From Sapria himalayana (taxonomy: Eukaryota > Streptophyta > Magnoliopsida > Malpighiales > Rafflesiaceae), in NCBI GenBank assembly GCA_029783825.1, contig JAREIK010003431.1, positions 1,438,674 through 1,502,673 of the forward strand: 64,000 nucleotides of DNA, read 5' to 3'. Below, piece after piece: positions 48,508-60,117 of the stretch. Each line of letters starts with the position of its first letter. Position 1 is the stretch's first letter. The position numbers and the translations under genes are program-made. The notes beneath the pieces are model-generated. The model saw only the letters and a list, made by a program, of their open reading frames with translations, was not told the origin of the DNA and made no database searches.

Positions 48508-48965
48508 TTGAGGTGTCGGCATAACATGACCAAAGCGGATAGACCTTGTTTTGTCTTGCACGTTTGACGCCCCTGTTGCGCCAAAAATAATCAAACTATA
48601 CTCAACTTGTACTACTCTTTGGACACACTTCTATGCTGACCTATGTAAAGATGTAACTTAATCTTAGATCATTTGTTTGAGATGTTTGTATCTTGAAGTG
48701 AAAAATGGGTTGGGTGGCCCTTGCACAACCCATGACACGACACGACTGAGCCATGCCTAGCACGACACAACATGGTCTAGAATTGTGCCTGGTCCCAATT
48801 AATGCCGGCCCGAGGCATGGCTCATCTTGTGCTGGGCCAGGCGATGCTAGGCCTCATGTCGGGCTAGGTACAACCTAATTTCCTGGACCGTAGGCATGGT
48901 TCAGTGGCACGAGCACAGTGCTACGGACCTCGGGCAAGGTTTGGGCATGGTCAAAAACTAGTATG
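48508..48965. mobile_element. Clustered hAT end fragments
   Basis: A mini-unit with TTGAGGTGTCGGCATAAC near 48509 and GCACGTTTGACGCCCCT near 48560 looks like a very short hAT derivative. A second GC-rich stretch, 48700-48965, carries GGCACGAC and GGGCATGG words typical of hAT subterminal regions. Target duplications were not resolved. Confidence 0.45.
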
Positions 48966-51205
48966 ATTGAAGAGAGTTTTTTACTTATTAAATTATCTAG
49001 TAAAAAATTGTTGTGGATTAAAGAAACTGTGTATATTACATAACTTCATATTTGAATTCAAAATCGACTAACCACAAGTTTGTAATGGTAATTTATTTTT
49101 TATTAATCATAAACATGTAACTTGTCTTTATTAATTTCTACAAAATTTTACTATTCAAATAAAAAAACCATATTATTGTTGTTTTGAGATTTTAAGAGAA
49201 TTAGAGAGAATTATTATTTGACTATGCAAGATTATAAAATTTAATTATTTTTATTGATTATTATTTATATGAATATTTGCTTGCATTAGATTATTTATTT
49301 TTTTTATTTTGTAGGCATTTAATAAAAATATTAATAAAAATTAAGTGGTTTGGCCATGATTATTGTAGACTTTTTTGTACACTATTTAAACAATATGAAA
49401 CTATTTGGGTAGAAAGATGAAAAAGAATTGGAGGTATCCCTTGGAAGGATCTAGTAGGAGTGAAAAAATTAATAACTAAAAAGTTTAGAGTAAATATGAT
49501 TTCTAATAGAGGTAATTAAAAAAATAAGTTTCATACAGATCTTTGTATGTGATATAAGATTTAGTTGTTCTTGATACTGATTAAAAAATAAGAATTAATG
49601 TATTAGAATATATATATATATATATATAGTTCTTATTGTATTCATCACAAGATTATATATCAAACTTATTTTATATCAACTTACTTGCACATGACTATAT
49701 TGTAGAAAAGAATAATATATATTTGGTTGAGAGAATAATGTTATATTTATTTGAGAGGAGTGTTATGAAGAATATTTGAAGAGATATGGTATTAGTCATA
49801 AATTATTTTTTTATTTTTTCTTATTTTGTATCATTACAAATCTTGTATCTTGGAGAGATTATTTATTTTATTTCTTATAGTTTTTAAGATTATTAATTTT
49901 ATTTTTGATCTTTTTATATGATGAGCTAAGATGATACTTAAATATTTGATGTGTTGTAGCCTATAATAGTTAAATATAATTTTAGTAAGTGATGATTTTA
50001 TCTTTTTTTTTTTTAGTGCTGAGCTCATTTTTTATCATGCTCAAGAAGAGTAAGAGTTTAGAAATTATATCTAGATGTATCATTTTTTCTTAGTGATATT
50101 TTGTCCCACTTTGATTTTCAGCTGTAAGGGAGAGTTACCCTTTACTACTTATAATTGAACTTGTTAGTTTACAATATGATGACGTTCTTGTAGAAGCCTC
50201 ACATGTATCAATATTTTTATATTTTGCATTTTGGATTATAGCACCTAATTTGTGTTAAATCAATTGGAGTAGCCCAATATATGAGCCTTTGTTATACACA
50301 CTTATTCATTGAGTAATTATTGTACACATTTATTCATTGAGTATTTATTGGTGTTTTATTATGATTTATGGCTTAATTTTTACATATTTTATTGTCTTTA
50401 TTTATTTGTATTTAATTATTTTTGGTTTTATTTGTCTGACAAATATTCTTAAAATGTAATAATTTCTTTTTTCTAAATTTTAGTCTTTACAAATATGATG
50501 ATGCTAGATATTTTCTAATTTAATTTCAAAAAATTTCATTGAGTTTTATATATGTTCATCTTATTATGTGCATATAATAAAAATTCTTTTTTATATGTTT
50601 TATCTTATAATAGACCAACATTTTGAGTCATGAAGAATAATTAGTTGAATAATTGTATTATAAGTTTATTTTTATCATAATACATATTTTCTATGATATA
50701 AATTTTTTGATTTTTTTTTTAAATTTGAAACTTTATTTTTTTAGTGTATATTTTATGATCTTGATGTTTTTAGTATATATTATGTGTAATATCTTTTTTA
50801 GATTCAGTGATTATATGCTGAAAGATTGCATAGATTCAGCGATGATATGTATCTATAGTCAACTCCTTAAGCATTATAATATAATTTAGTAGTCATTCTT
50901 TCAGCTAATTAGCCCAGCTGTCATATGTGATATCTTTCGAAATCATCCAGTGCAAACTGCAACATGCTTATTGGGAATTTCGGAGATTAGTTTCCAAGTT
51001 TTAGGTGAATACAAAGTATTGATCTCATCCAACTCGGCCTAACGCTATCGCGGGTGGGAAAACAGTCTTTTGATGCCAACCTATTCCATAGATATGTTCA
51101 TTTTTTCCAAGTTGCTGAGTTTTTTTTTTCTCCGAGTCCTTAAAAGAAAGCAATGATCACGTATGTTCCTGATGTCTTTGCTTCTTTGATCAATTGTTGT
51201 GGCAG
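48966..51205. other. End of the giant intron, no gene recognised
   Basis: AT-rich to about 50880. The last 300 bp before the Walker A exon are of more mixed composition and look like unique intron. The acceptor region is TTGATCAATTGTTGTGGCAG. No coding similarity was recognised. Confidence 0.5.
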
Positions 51206-51287
51206 AATCAGAGAAAGAAAGAAATCCATAACTATTCTGATGTGCGGCACTAGCGGATGTGGCAAATCTACTTTGTCTGCTTTATTG
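51206..51287 (+). CDS. LPA1: LPA1-like P-loop NTPase: exon with Walker A
   Basis: This 82-nt exon lies between acceptor TTGTGGCAG and donor GTAATC. It completes the split Arg codon from the previous exon and reads [22 protein letters not shown], then [14 protein letters not shown] fits the Walker A (P-loop) pattern GxxxxGK[ST], the ATP phosphate-binding loop of the kinase domain. Phase and content join the exon at 19555-19880 exactly (DLSC-R-IRERK), although 31.3 kb of intron separates them. The next intron is only 412 nt. The ATG at 51153 is in intron sequence and is not a start. Confidence 0.92.
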
Positions 51288-51699
51288 GTAATCCTTTTCT
51301 ACTTTTTCATGTTTTTTTTAATAAGCTGGTTTTTGGAGTTGTATATTTTTATTTATTTTTTTACATTTATGTGTGTGTGTGATTATATAAATACTAACAT
51401 GTCAAATCTCACAAGAATGTTAGTTAAAAATGTTTGGGTGAGAATAGTATCAGAATGATTGATCATCTGGGAAGTCATTATGTTATATGCTTGTTTTAGA
51501 GACTATGCCATGTTGGAATGTCATCTGCTTTTGTTTTAATAATGGTCAGCCTTAGGTTTGAGAATTATCATAGATAAAACTGTTGAGATATTAATATCAT
51601 ATAGACTAGACCCCCCCGCTAAACTGTGTTTTGTGCTTTGAGTACAACCTCCATTTATTTCGATCCTTTCTCAAACATATTTTTTTGTGTTTTGCACAG

Positions 51700-52128
51700 G
51701 GTGGAAGGCTGGGACTCACGACTGTTATTTCTACTGATTCCATTCGGCACATGATGAGGAGCTTTGTAGATGAAAAAAAGAATCCTTTGCTCTGGGCTTC
51801 AACATACCATGCAGGAGAGTTTTTGGATCCTGTGGCGGTCGCCGAAGCAATGGCAAAGAGAAAAGCTAAAAAAGAGGCAGCTGTCACAAGCTCCAATCTT
51901 AAAGTCGAGGCGCCCGGAAGTATTGTTTCTGGGAATAATTGTATTGCTGCTGGAATTGACTCTGCTGTATCTGCTTTTGGATCTGTCAGTCTCAAGCAGA
52001 TGGCAATTGAAGGGTATAAAGCCCAAAGTGAGATGGTGATTGATAGTCTTGATCGATTGATCACTGCTTGGGAAGAAAGAAAAGAATCAGTGATCGTCGA
52101 GGGCGTTCACTTGAGTCTTAATTTTGTT
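51700..52128 (+). CDS. LPA1: LPA1-like P-loop NTPase: kinase-core exon
   Basis: The exon starts after TTTGCACAG, ends at GTT|GTAAGT, and has 143 codons in phase 0. It begins [20 protein letters not shown] and continues with [21 protein letters not shown] lysine-rich and then Gly/Ser/Ala-rich variable linker follows, before [20 protein letters not shown] and the end [22 protein letters not shown] and IVEGVHL are hallmark motifs of the 2-phosphoglycerate-kinase-related family, where the acidic residues near the substrate are expected. Read-through of the donor would meet a stop at 52207, so an unspliced transcript would lose the C-terminal half. Confidence 0.93.
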
Positions 52129-52466
52129 GTAAGTCTTCACCTGATGTTTCAGTTTTCACCTCTTCTTGTGCTCGTGCAAGTTCCCGAAAGTTCTTTACTC
52201 GAGCCCTAATTTCAATCTATTCTCTGAAACAAATCTAGTACCAGGGTGAGCAATTCTGGTTGGAACCGAATTAACAGCAGAAATTACTAAAACTGGTTAG
52301 TTTTGGTTGGCATTCTGACCGGTTTGTTTTTCGAGGATGACCAGACAAAAAACGTGCCCACATAAACACAAAAAAATTGAACTGGTTTTAAAATTGTTTG
52401 TTTATGTGAAATTGTCTCAAACTTTGGGTATAATAGTCATTCCTAACTCTTGTTGTGATATGCTAG

Positions 52467-53186
52467 ATGGGACTGATGAAGAAACATCCTTCGATCATAC
52501 CGTTCATGATATACATTACAAATGAAGAGAAACACTTGGAACGATTTGCTGTACGTGCCAAGTATATGACATTGGACCCAGCGAAAAACAAGTACGTGAA
52601 GTATATTCGAAACATCCGAACAATACAAGAGTATCTCTGTGAGCGGGCTGATAAGCACCTGGTACCCAAAATTAACAACACAAATGTGGATAAGAGTGTG
52701 GCTGCAATCCATGCAATGGTCTTCGGCTGCCTTCGTCGCCTTGAGGCTGGCGAGCAGCTCTATGACCCTGCAACTAACACTGTGCCTCTCATATATGAGG
52801 AGTACAGGAATCAGTGTGCTGTGAACTCGTTGAACTCCAAGGGGATGTTCCAGCTTATTCAGAGGAAGGGTTCCACTAGGCATCTAATGGCTCTCCTCAA
52901 TGTAGATGGATCAGTAGCAAAGGCTTGGCCTGTTGAATCGCCAGAGAATGGCCACGATGCAGATCATGGTGGGTGTGTTCCAATGTATGGACCATTGCAA
53001 ATCGGCAAAGCTGAACCTGTCAATCTCCAATTTGGTAGCTTGGGAATCAGCGCATGGCCTTGTGATGGCGGCACTAGTCGTGCCGGGAGCGTGGATGAAT
53101 CTCGTGGTGATGGGACCGACACGGGAAGTAGACTTTACTCATCTTGTTGCAGCTCGCCAAGGATGCCAGATGTGCTAAATAAGGAG
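52467..53186 (+). CDS. LPA1: LPA1-like P-loop NTPase: end of kinase domain and start of C-terminal region
   Basis: The exon starts after ATATGCTAG and has 240 codons in phase 0. It begins [20 protein letters not shown] and includes [37 protein letters not shown] and [20 protein letters not shown]. The later, more variable part holds [18 protein letters not shown] and the serine-rich [16 protein letters not shown]. The last codon before donor GTACTT is GAG at 53184-53186. In known LPA1 proteins an acidic tail of roughly 150-200 residues follows, and I see none of it before base 64000. The open frame continues into the intron to a stop just before 53289, which is probably not coding. All conserved blocks are intact. 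Confidence 0.92.
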
Positions 53187-53587
53187 GTACTTTATGTTTT
53201 TTCAAAACTTTTATTTGGCCGTGGGAGGCTATTCCTCCATGAAATCTTAGGGAATAGAATTGTAAGGAAGCCCAGTCATGGCAAATGATTTATGTTATCT
53301 TTCTGATTTAAGTTATCAGAAGAGCATAGTTGTAGGTGTGGGTGATGACAGCCGGACACTGAAAGCTAATGGTCTGTGATTCTGTTGAAAGTCAGAAGGG
53401 AATAGAATCAAGAAAAATTAGTTTTTCAGCATTGAATCTTTACGAAAATTAAGAAGGAAACCATGCTGTAATGGTACTAAGAAGGCCAAATCATATATTT
53501 GTTTTGTTTGGGGGTTCATGTTCCAGATAAAATTGCATGAAAGATAAAAATTTGCTACCAATCTCACCCGTCAGGAGTGCTCATAGT
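53187..53587 (+). other. Start of a large 3' intron (at least 10.8 kb)
   Basis: Donor GTACTT directly follows the Glu codon at 53184-53186. The frame stays open for 33 more codons, but these do not resemble the LPA1 acidic tail. No further LPA1-like exon was seen to base 64000. Confidence 0.65.
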
Positions 53588-53880
53588 TAGAGGTGACTAA
53601 TGGCCCAGTATGCCTGTTAATGTGGGCAACCTGGTACAGCTTGGTGGCCTGCTGGCATCCAAAGTCTTGCATGGTTGGGTTGGGCCCTCATTCAACTTAG
53701 CATGAATCAGGATGTGGGCGCGAGTCCTGCCTGGCCCCCCACGCACCTGACCTATGCTAGCTTGTGTGCTATGCAGGGCTAGCTTGGATTGAATCAAGAA
53801 CCATAATAGCCCGAGTTCCTAAAATCTAAGTATGGTACAATATAGGCCAATGCCAAAGGGTTCAGGACCTGCAAGATGGA
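53588..53880. mobile_element. Decayed short hAT element
   Basis: It starts TTAGAGGTGACTAATGGCCC and is GC-rich, with GGGCC, CCTGGC and GGTTGGG words like the other short copies. The right end, near 53830-53880, is not clear. Non-coding. Confidence 0.5.
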
Positions 53881-54034
53881 CTTGTACATTGATACTACAT
53901 TTATTATATATTATTTATTTATAATATAATATTTTAAAATTTTAAAATGAATAACTTAAAATAATATTAAAAAATATATTTTATTTAAAACTAAAATATG
54001 AAATAAAAAAAATAAATACAAAATAAAATACACT

Positions 54035-54362
54035 TATAGGTGTCAACTAGGTCCTGTCGGGCCTGCATGACTCAAACTTGTTGGACAACATGATTCATTC
54101 TTTTGGGTTGTGTTGTTTTGGAACGACCTTGAGGGATGCATGCCCTACATAGCCCGATGGCCCGGCTGAGGCATTTGCCGTGCTAGTTCGAATTCATGGT
54201 GGGTAAAAACTGGGATGATCGGGCCAGGCACGATTTAGTGCCTGGCCTAGCCTAGCCACCGCAGAGCTGCAGGTAGCACATGCACAACAAGCTCCAACAG
54301 ATAGTTCGTAGGGAAGCTCGGGGCCTGGGCTGGTCAACTAGCTACTGTGGTTGACACGGAAT
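54035..54362. mobile_element. Short non-autonomous hAT element, about 330 bp
   Basis: The ends are TATAGGTGTCAACTAGG and TGTGGTTGACACGG. The interior is GC-rich (GGGCCTGCATGACTC, CCTGGCCTAGCC). The right-most bases have diverged, and the target duplication is not visible. Confidence 0.6.
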
Positions 54363-54914
54363 TTAAAATGACATCCGTGAAATTCTCAATGTAGAAGCAA
54401 GTTTATTGTTGTTTTGAGGTTGTGGAGATCCAACAATGTGATTTGTGCTGACGAGTTTTTTTTCATTGATATTGGCAAAATTTATTATGGCTGATGTAAT
54501 GGCTGACATTGAAGTGATTTGTTTTTTTTTATTTTTTGTTGATCCATCAAAATTTTGTCATAATTTATTTTTTATTAGTTATTTTTAAAATAATCATATT
54601 ATGATATTATTTTTTTATTTTGATATTTTTATCCAGAATTATCTGATCATACATATAACTTTACTAGGAATTAAACAAAATGAATTGTACATATTTTTCT
54701 CAATTTATATGAGTCTTTCTAGATATCTGTCTATTTTTGATCAACTAGCGATTCACTCTAAGTTATGATATTACTAGAGTAGCTGAAGATCATGGAGCAG
54801 AGCATCAAAAAAGTGATATCAATGATCTATTAATTATTGAATGTTACAGTTAGAAAAGTTTAGTATAGTTTTTCATTTGGCATGCCAAAAGATATTGGGG
54901 CAATATATTCTATC
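54363..54914. other. Intron sequence, no gene recognised
   Basis: Mixed AT-rich sequence between two short hAT elements. No coding or repeat structure was recognised. Confidence 0.5.
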
Positions 54915-55466
54915 TAGAGGTGTCAAATATGCTGGTTTGGCCTGTCATGAAGCACGACAGTTTGATCGTGCTTGGCCTGGCACGACACGGGAATGATCCG
55001 TGCCCATGCATGTGCCCGTGTCAGGCCTCCCTCTATATTGTTCGTGTCGTGTCAGGCCAAGGGATTTCAGCCCACGTGTCATGCAAGACACGACACAAAT
55101 CCCTGGCACGTGGGCACGACACACGAGACCACACACAGAGCATGGCCACAATGAGCCGACATTAACAGGTGAGGCTCTCTGAGCCCCGAAATGGCTATGG
55201 TGGCGTGGTGATGTGGGGGCATGTCGTTGAAATCCTAATTTTTAAAAAAATTTGAGTTACGGCCCGACTTGAATCGGGCCGAACCGAGCCGAACCCTAGG
55301 TATTTTTGGGCAGCAGGCCCGTACCGGGCCTGACCTTTACTGAACCATGCTGGGCCATGCACGACACGGCACGACATGGTTACTGTACCATGCTATGACT
55401 AGCCCGACATGGTAGCCCAGTTGGGCAGTCTAAAACTGGGTTGGTCCGGCCCATTTGACACTTTTA
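54915..55466. mobile_element. Non-autonomous hAT element, 552 bp, exact target duplication
   Basis: The ends are TAGAGGTGTCAAATATGC and CCCATTTGACACTTTTA, flanked by ATTCTATC on both sides (54907-54914 and 55467-55474). The GC-rich arms surround a centre with AATCCTAATTTTTAAAAAAA (about 55230-55250), related to the repeat unit of the 608-bp copy. The interior also has CACGTGTCATGC and GCACGTGGGCACG words. Open frames in it are incidental. Confidence 0.93.
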
Positions 55467-55474
55467 ATTCTATC

Positions 55475-56962
55475 TGATTTATTTAGATATTTGTGGATTA
55501 TGTAGGATTATAATATATGATAATTTAAGGTATTTTATTATTTATGTTAATAATTTTACTTAATTTATATAATCTTTAACATTAAAGAAATTATTTTATT
55601 TTTATTATTTTTGTAAATTGTTGTGTAATTTCGCTTCCAATGTTTATAATTTTATAGATTCAGAAGAAGAAAAATATCAAACGATATATCCACAATCACA
55701 GTATATCAACTCACAGTAGAAACACAAAATAATGTGATTTACTAGTCGTTCAACACAACTAGTTATATCCAATAGAAAAATACTTATGTATTTACAAATT
55801 ATAACAAAAAAATATTTTTATAGTTTGTGAGCAGCAATCATGAAGAACATTGCGTAAAGAAGAGAGACAGAAATAAATAGTAAAATAGTTTGATATATTA
55901 ACAGTTTCTTGTTATTCAATAACGGAGCGGATCAGATCACTTGGATGAATCAGTTTGTGCTCAAAAATTTTCTTCGGCCTACTGACCTGCAGCGAGCCCT
56001 CATTATTATACTATTGTTACATTTTTAATCTCTCAATATTTTCTTTCATGTACACTAATATTAAAAATATTAAAACCGAAAATAATTTTGGTTATAACAA
56101 AATAATTTATCAAAACAAACTATATATAACATAAATATTTATAAAAAAAATAAAATTTAGTTTAGATGTATGTGACATGCAATTGAGTAATAATATTTTA
56201 GAAGACTTATTATCAATTTTTTTATTTTTTTGAGAAGTACAAGATGATTCATCATATATCTTATGATGCCCTATATAGAATAATATTACTGAGATGAAGA
56301 ATTAACATTTGAATGAGATGACTAATATACTTATCTCCAAAATATTTATGGAGAAAAATAATATTAACTATTAATCTTCTAATCTATTGAATATTATTTT
56401 TTATTCTTTTAGATTATATTTTATTTTAGCTTATATGTCCTAGAGTCATGCTCTTCTATATTCTATTCAATATTTTTGAATTTATTTATTTTGCTCAGGA
56501 TCTTTCTCCAAGTTGAGAGGAAATGTTTGTGTCATCAATTTTTTTGAATTGGGTACTCAACTATTTTGAAGAAATATAAGTGTTATTCATCAAATATAAA
56601 GTTAATTATTATGAAATAGCATGTTCTTCGAGAATAAGTCAATCTTTAAAGACAATCTCATAAAATGTACTTTTAGACTTTGTATTAGTAGGATCATTTC
56701 TTTATCTAGTTGTTATTCTCTAGGAATAATGTTTGACCTTGCTTATATGCCTGCACATAATGTAACTAGCATAATTATTTTTGAGGAGAATAATGACACA
56801 TCTCCAAGGGCAATGCATCATGGATGGAAGTTTTGTGTGATCGTCTCGTTGGACATGATGTGTCATTTTCCTCAAGAGACGGAGGTGAGAGTTATCTTGA
56901 TCCTAATTTAAATATATATACTAGACAAATAAGTTCATAATTCATTACAAAAAAGTCATTTG
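55475..56962. other. Intron sequence, no gene recognised
   Basis: AT-rich. An open frame at 56621-56911 encodes a 96-residue string without a recognised domain. Nothing else stands out. Confidence 0.45.
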
Positions 56963-57961
56963 TAGATGTGTCAAGTGTGTCATGAGACTCGGGCATAACA
57001 TGAGGCATGATCTAATTTGGTCATGTTAGGCTTGATACGATTTGGCAATGCCAAACTTGACTTAATTGTGCCAGCTTGAGACACAACTTGTCCCATGTTG
57101 GATTGGCACCTAGTGTGCTTGGTGCTATGCCTAGCATGACTCATGTATTTAGCCCGACGATATGATACATTTCTTGACATTATTGATTTTTGAAAAATCA
57201 GTCGTGATATGCACACAATGCAACTAAATGGCTCGTTCTTTTTTTTTTTTTTTGAAAATAGCAGTGGAGTCTTTGATGTTTGAGTAATTTAGGTTCATTG
57301 ACTTTTTCATTTACTACAATGACTAAGCGAGGGAAAACATAATCAAATTTATTACTATAATAAGTATTCTGATTAAATTTTTAAAGGATCATAAAATAGT
57401 TAATATTACATAGGCTTATTTTTAGTTGGTTTATTATAAAATTCCTATATAGTGGAGTGATATTTGTGATGTTCAATATCTTGACTAATTGTGATGATAT
57501 TTCTTTCGTATGCTGCATTTGTCATTATGTATATTCAAAATAAAATTAAATAAAAAAAATCTAGATTTCTTGAGATCGTTTATCCTCATGATGATTTTGT
57601 TATATATTTGTATTTAACAAGAATTTTTAAGGAACATGATATTTATGATAAAATTTTTAGTATTATATTTGATAATATTTTAAATAATTTTATTGTCATT
57701 AAAATTTTTGCCAGAGGTATCAGTGAAAAATTTCATATTAAGTGTATCTCTCACTTAATTAATATAGTAGTGCAAATATGAATGAATTTTATTTCTCCGT
57801 ATTAGAAGATATAAAAAATTTATTAAAATATCTTATGATATATAACATACATGAGTTTCATATTCTATTTGTCAATGCATCTAAAAAAAATTTCAAATAA
57901 ATGTAGGATTCTATGAGAATTATACCTACATGATATTGAAGACAAGTATTGGCTCTCAACT

Positions 57962-58572
57962 AAGAAGCACGGACACGAATACAAGGACACATCAAATTTT
58001 AAAAAATTAGGATACAAATACGGTTAGGATACGACATGATTAAAAAATAATTATTATTATTATTTTTTTTTATAAATATTAGGTATTTTATAAAATAAAA
58101 TAAAAAAAATATTTTATTTTATAAAATAAAAAAATATTTTTTTTATTTTATTTTATTTTATAAGATAATATTAATAATTATCTTATTTTATAATTTTTTT
58201 TTATTTTATAAAATAAAAATATTTTATTTTATTTTATCAAAATTGCCCTCCCCTTCCTCACCGCCTCACAGAATTGTGCCCCCCTGCCTCCCCACAAAAT
58301 CATTCCCACCCCTGCAGCCCCATAGAATTGATCATTTGGTGCCGTTGGTGACTTCTGCCACTCGGCGTTGTTGGACATCGGCCACTCGGCATTTTCGGCA
58401 TGGATACGACATCCGATGCATCCGTTTGATATGCCACGTGGCATATCGGACATGGATTGGTTAACGATAGGCCACGTGACATATCGGACACGTCTTCATG
58501 CCGTGTTCGTATTGTGTCCACCTGTTCGACACTTGGACACAATTATAATGAGTCGTATTCGTGCTTTTTTGA
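57962..58572. mobile_element. Mutator-like non-autonomous element, second copy (about 610 bp)
   Basis: It begins AAGAAGCACGGACACGAATAC and ends GTATTCGTGCTTTTTTGA, whose inverse reproduces the start. Internal A+T-rich sequence with ATTTTATAAAATAAAA words and a GC-rich right part match the element at 27541-31689. It carries the same 20-bp G-box palindrome at 58428-58447 and a near copy around 58470. The target duplication is not clear. It sits inside a hAT transposase remnant. Confidence 0.65.
58428..58447. promoter_or_regulatory. 20-bp perfect G-box palindrome, second copy
   Basis: GATATGCCACGTGGCATATC, identical to 27625-27644. Just to the right, GATAGGCCACGTGACATATC is a mutated repeat of it, so this copy holds two CACGTG cores close together. 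Confidence 0.6.
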
Positions 58573-59563
58573 CTGTTAATATGTGACATCGATTATGCTA
58601 ATAATAAGAGTAATTAAACTTATTATTGATGATTCAAACTGTGAGAAATAAATTTTATTTTTACAAATTTTGAAGATTTTTTAAGATATGATGGATATAT
58701 GTTTATTTGTGTATACCCACCACTTGTATTATCCTCATGTGCATATCTAATATTCATAGTAAATTTAGTATGTATGAAATACATCTTGATTTTAGTCTCA
58801 TGAATATTTAGATGAAAATCAAGTTATTAAAATATTAATTTTTTATTTTCTCTTCATTGTTTGGTTACATGTATGAATTATATAATTAATGTGAATGTAA
58901 TGAAAAATATTTTAAGATACATATCAACATACATGAATTAAGTAGAAGAAAATATTTGTTATATTCAAGAAAAATTATCCAACATATTTACATATTTTGA
59001 CACTAAATATGATAGTTGTAGCGAAATGCCAAGGATGAACTATCATATTTGGAGATAATATATTTTTTATTCAGTTAGCATGAGGTAAATGATAAGATTA
59101 TCCGTTAAATAAGTATGAGCTATTTCAATATTTTGATATTAATTATTGTTCAACCATATCATATGATAATACTACAAATTTATATATATTAGGTTGATCT
59201 AAATTATATACGTTCATATTTTTCGTACTATCTAAGATGAAATATAATTTTCTTATACTTTCGGTATTTAGCATAATATTAGAGTTTATTTTTTTTTTAT
59301 GATTGTGAATATTATTTTTAATAGTAGATTAAAACTATGATTAGATATTTTAGAAGTACTTTCATGTTTAAATGATTGTGAATATTCAAAGTTGGGTATT
59401 TAAGATAGAGTGAAAAGGTTGCTGGTGAAATATGACTCATGTGATAATATTCAAGATAATAAGGTTACTGTTACTTTGAGATTCAGATAATCTGATCCAA
59501 TTTATGTTACTAACATAGATTAATCGTCGTTCAAGAATATTACATACATTCACTTAGAGGACT

Positions 59564-60117
59564 TAGAGGTGTCAAGTGGAACTAGTGGTTTGGGCACGAC
59601 ATGTGACATGACCCAAAATAATCATGCATGGCATTGCTAATAGGTGAAAAATGGGCCGGAATGGCTCGAGCCCGTCATGCTACAGTGTTGTGCTTGAGCT
59701 CATGCCAAATGCACCCTCGACACTAGTCGTGTCATGTTGGGCTAAGGATTTTGGCTCACGTGTTGTGCCAGGTATGGCGCAGGTGCCTTGCACGTGGGCA
59801 CAACACAAGTTCCACGCATCGAGCATGGTCATGATGGGGGGATGACGAGCCGAGGCCCGAAGGGTCGACGCACAATGAGCGAGGCTCGACGGGATACGGT
59901 GGTGATGCAATGAGTACTAAAATCTTAATTTTTTAAAAAAAAATTGTTGCCCGACCCGAACCGCCCAACCCGAACTGGCTTACATGGGTATATTTTGAGC
60001 CATGGCCCCATGCCGGGCTTGACCTTCAAGGGACCATATCATGTCAGACACGATATGCTAGCCCGGTTAGGCCCGAAAAAATTCTTCCGGCCCAGCCTGA
60101 CTTATTTGACACATATA
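59564..60117. mobile_element. Non-autonomous hAT element, 554 bp
   Basis: The ends are TAGAGGTGTCAAGTGG and CTTATTTGACACATATA. A central AATCTTAATTTTTTAAAAAA segment is shared with the other ~550-bp copies, as are GC-rich arms with GGCCCG words. The flanks AGAGGACT and GCATTGCC do not match, so one boundary may be displaced or joined to the neighbouring element. Confidence 0.75.

Larger units (their letters stand above)
19881..51205 (+). other. Giant intron (31.3 kb) of the LPA1-like gene
   Basis: It is bounded by donor GTATGT and acceptor TTGTGGCAG, with matching codon phase in the flanking exons (two bases of an Arg codon left, one right). It contains gypsy, copia, hAT, Mutator-like and unclassified elements, many nested, and no other convincing host exon. 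The gene introns that follow are 412 nt (51288-51699) and 338 nt (52129-52466), so the size difference comes from repeat accumulation. Confidence 0.85.
56963..59555 (+). mobile_element. hAT element with decayed transposase, split by a Mutator-like element
   Basis: The left end TAGATGTGTCAAGTGTG lies at 56963, followed by a GC-richer end to about 57200. Plus-strand transposase remnants run from about 57440 to 59480 in the order of the better copies. SDIWTS-equivalent sequence is near 57480, the INIFVRN-equivalent near 57690, and the C-terminal part near 59280-59420. The coding region is interrupted at 57962-58572 by a Mutator-like unit. The right terminus was not found, and another hAT element begins at 59564. 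Confidence 0.65.

Noticed and set aside
51606..52064. 152-codon open frame on the minus strand
   Set aside because: It is a shadow of the LPA1 kinase exon; the + strand carries the conserved family motifs and splice sites.
52443..52883. 146-codon minus-strand open frame
   Set aside because: It is a shadow of the conserved + strand LPA1 exon at 52467-53186.
56621..56911. 96-codon open frame in the 3' intron, considered as an LPA1 C-terminal exon
   Set aside because: It lacks the acidic, Ser/Asp/Glu-rich character expected for that tail and has no matching splice acceptor.
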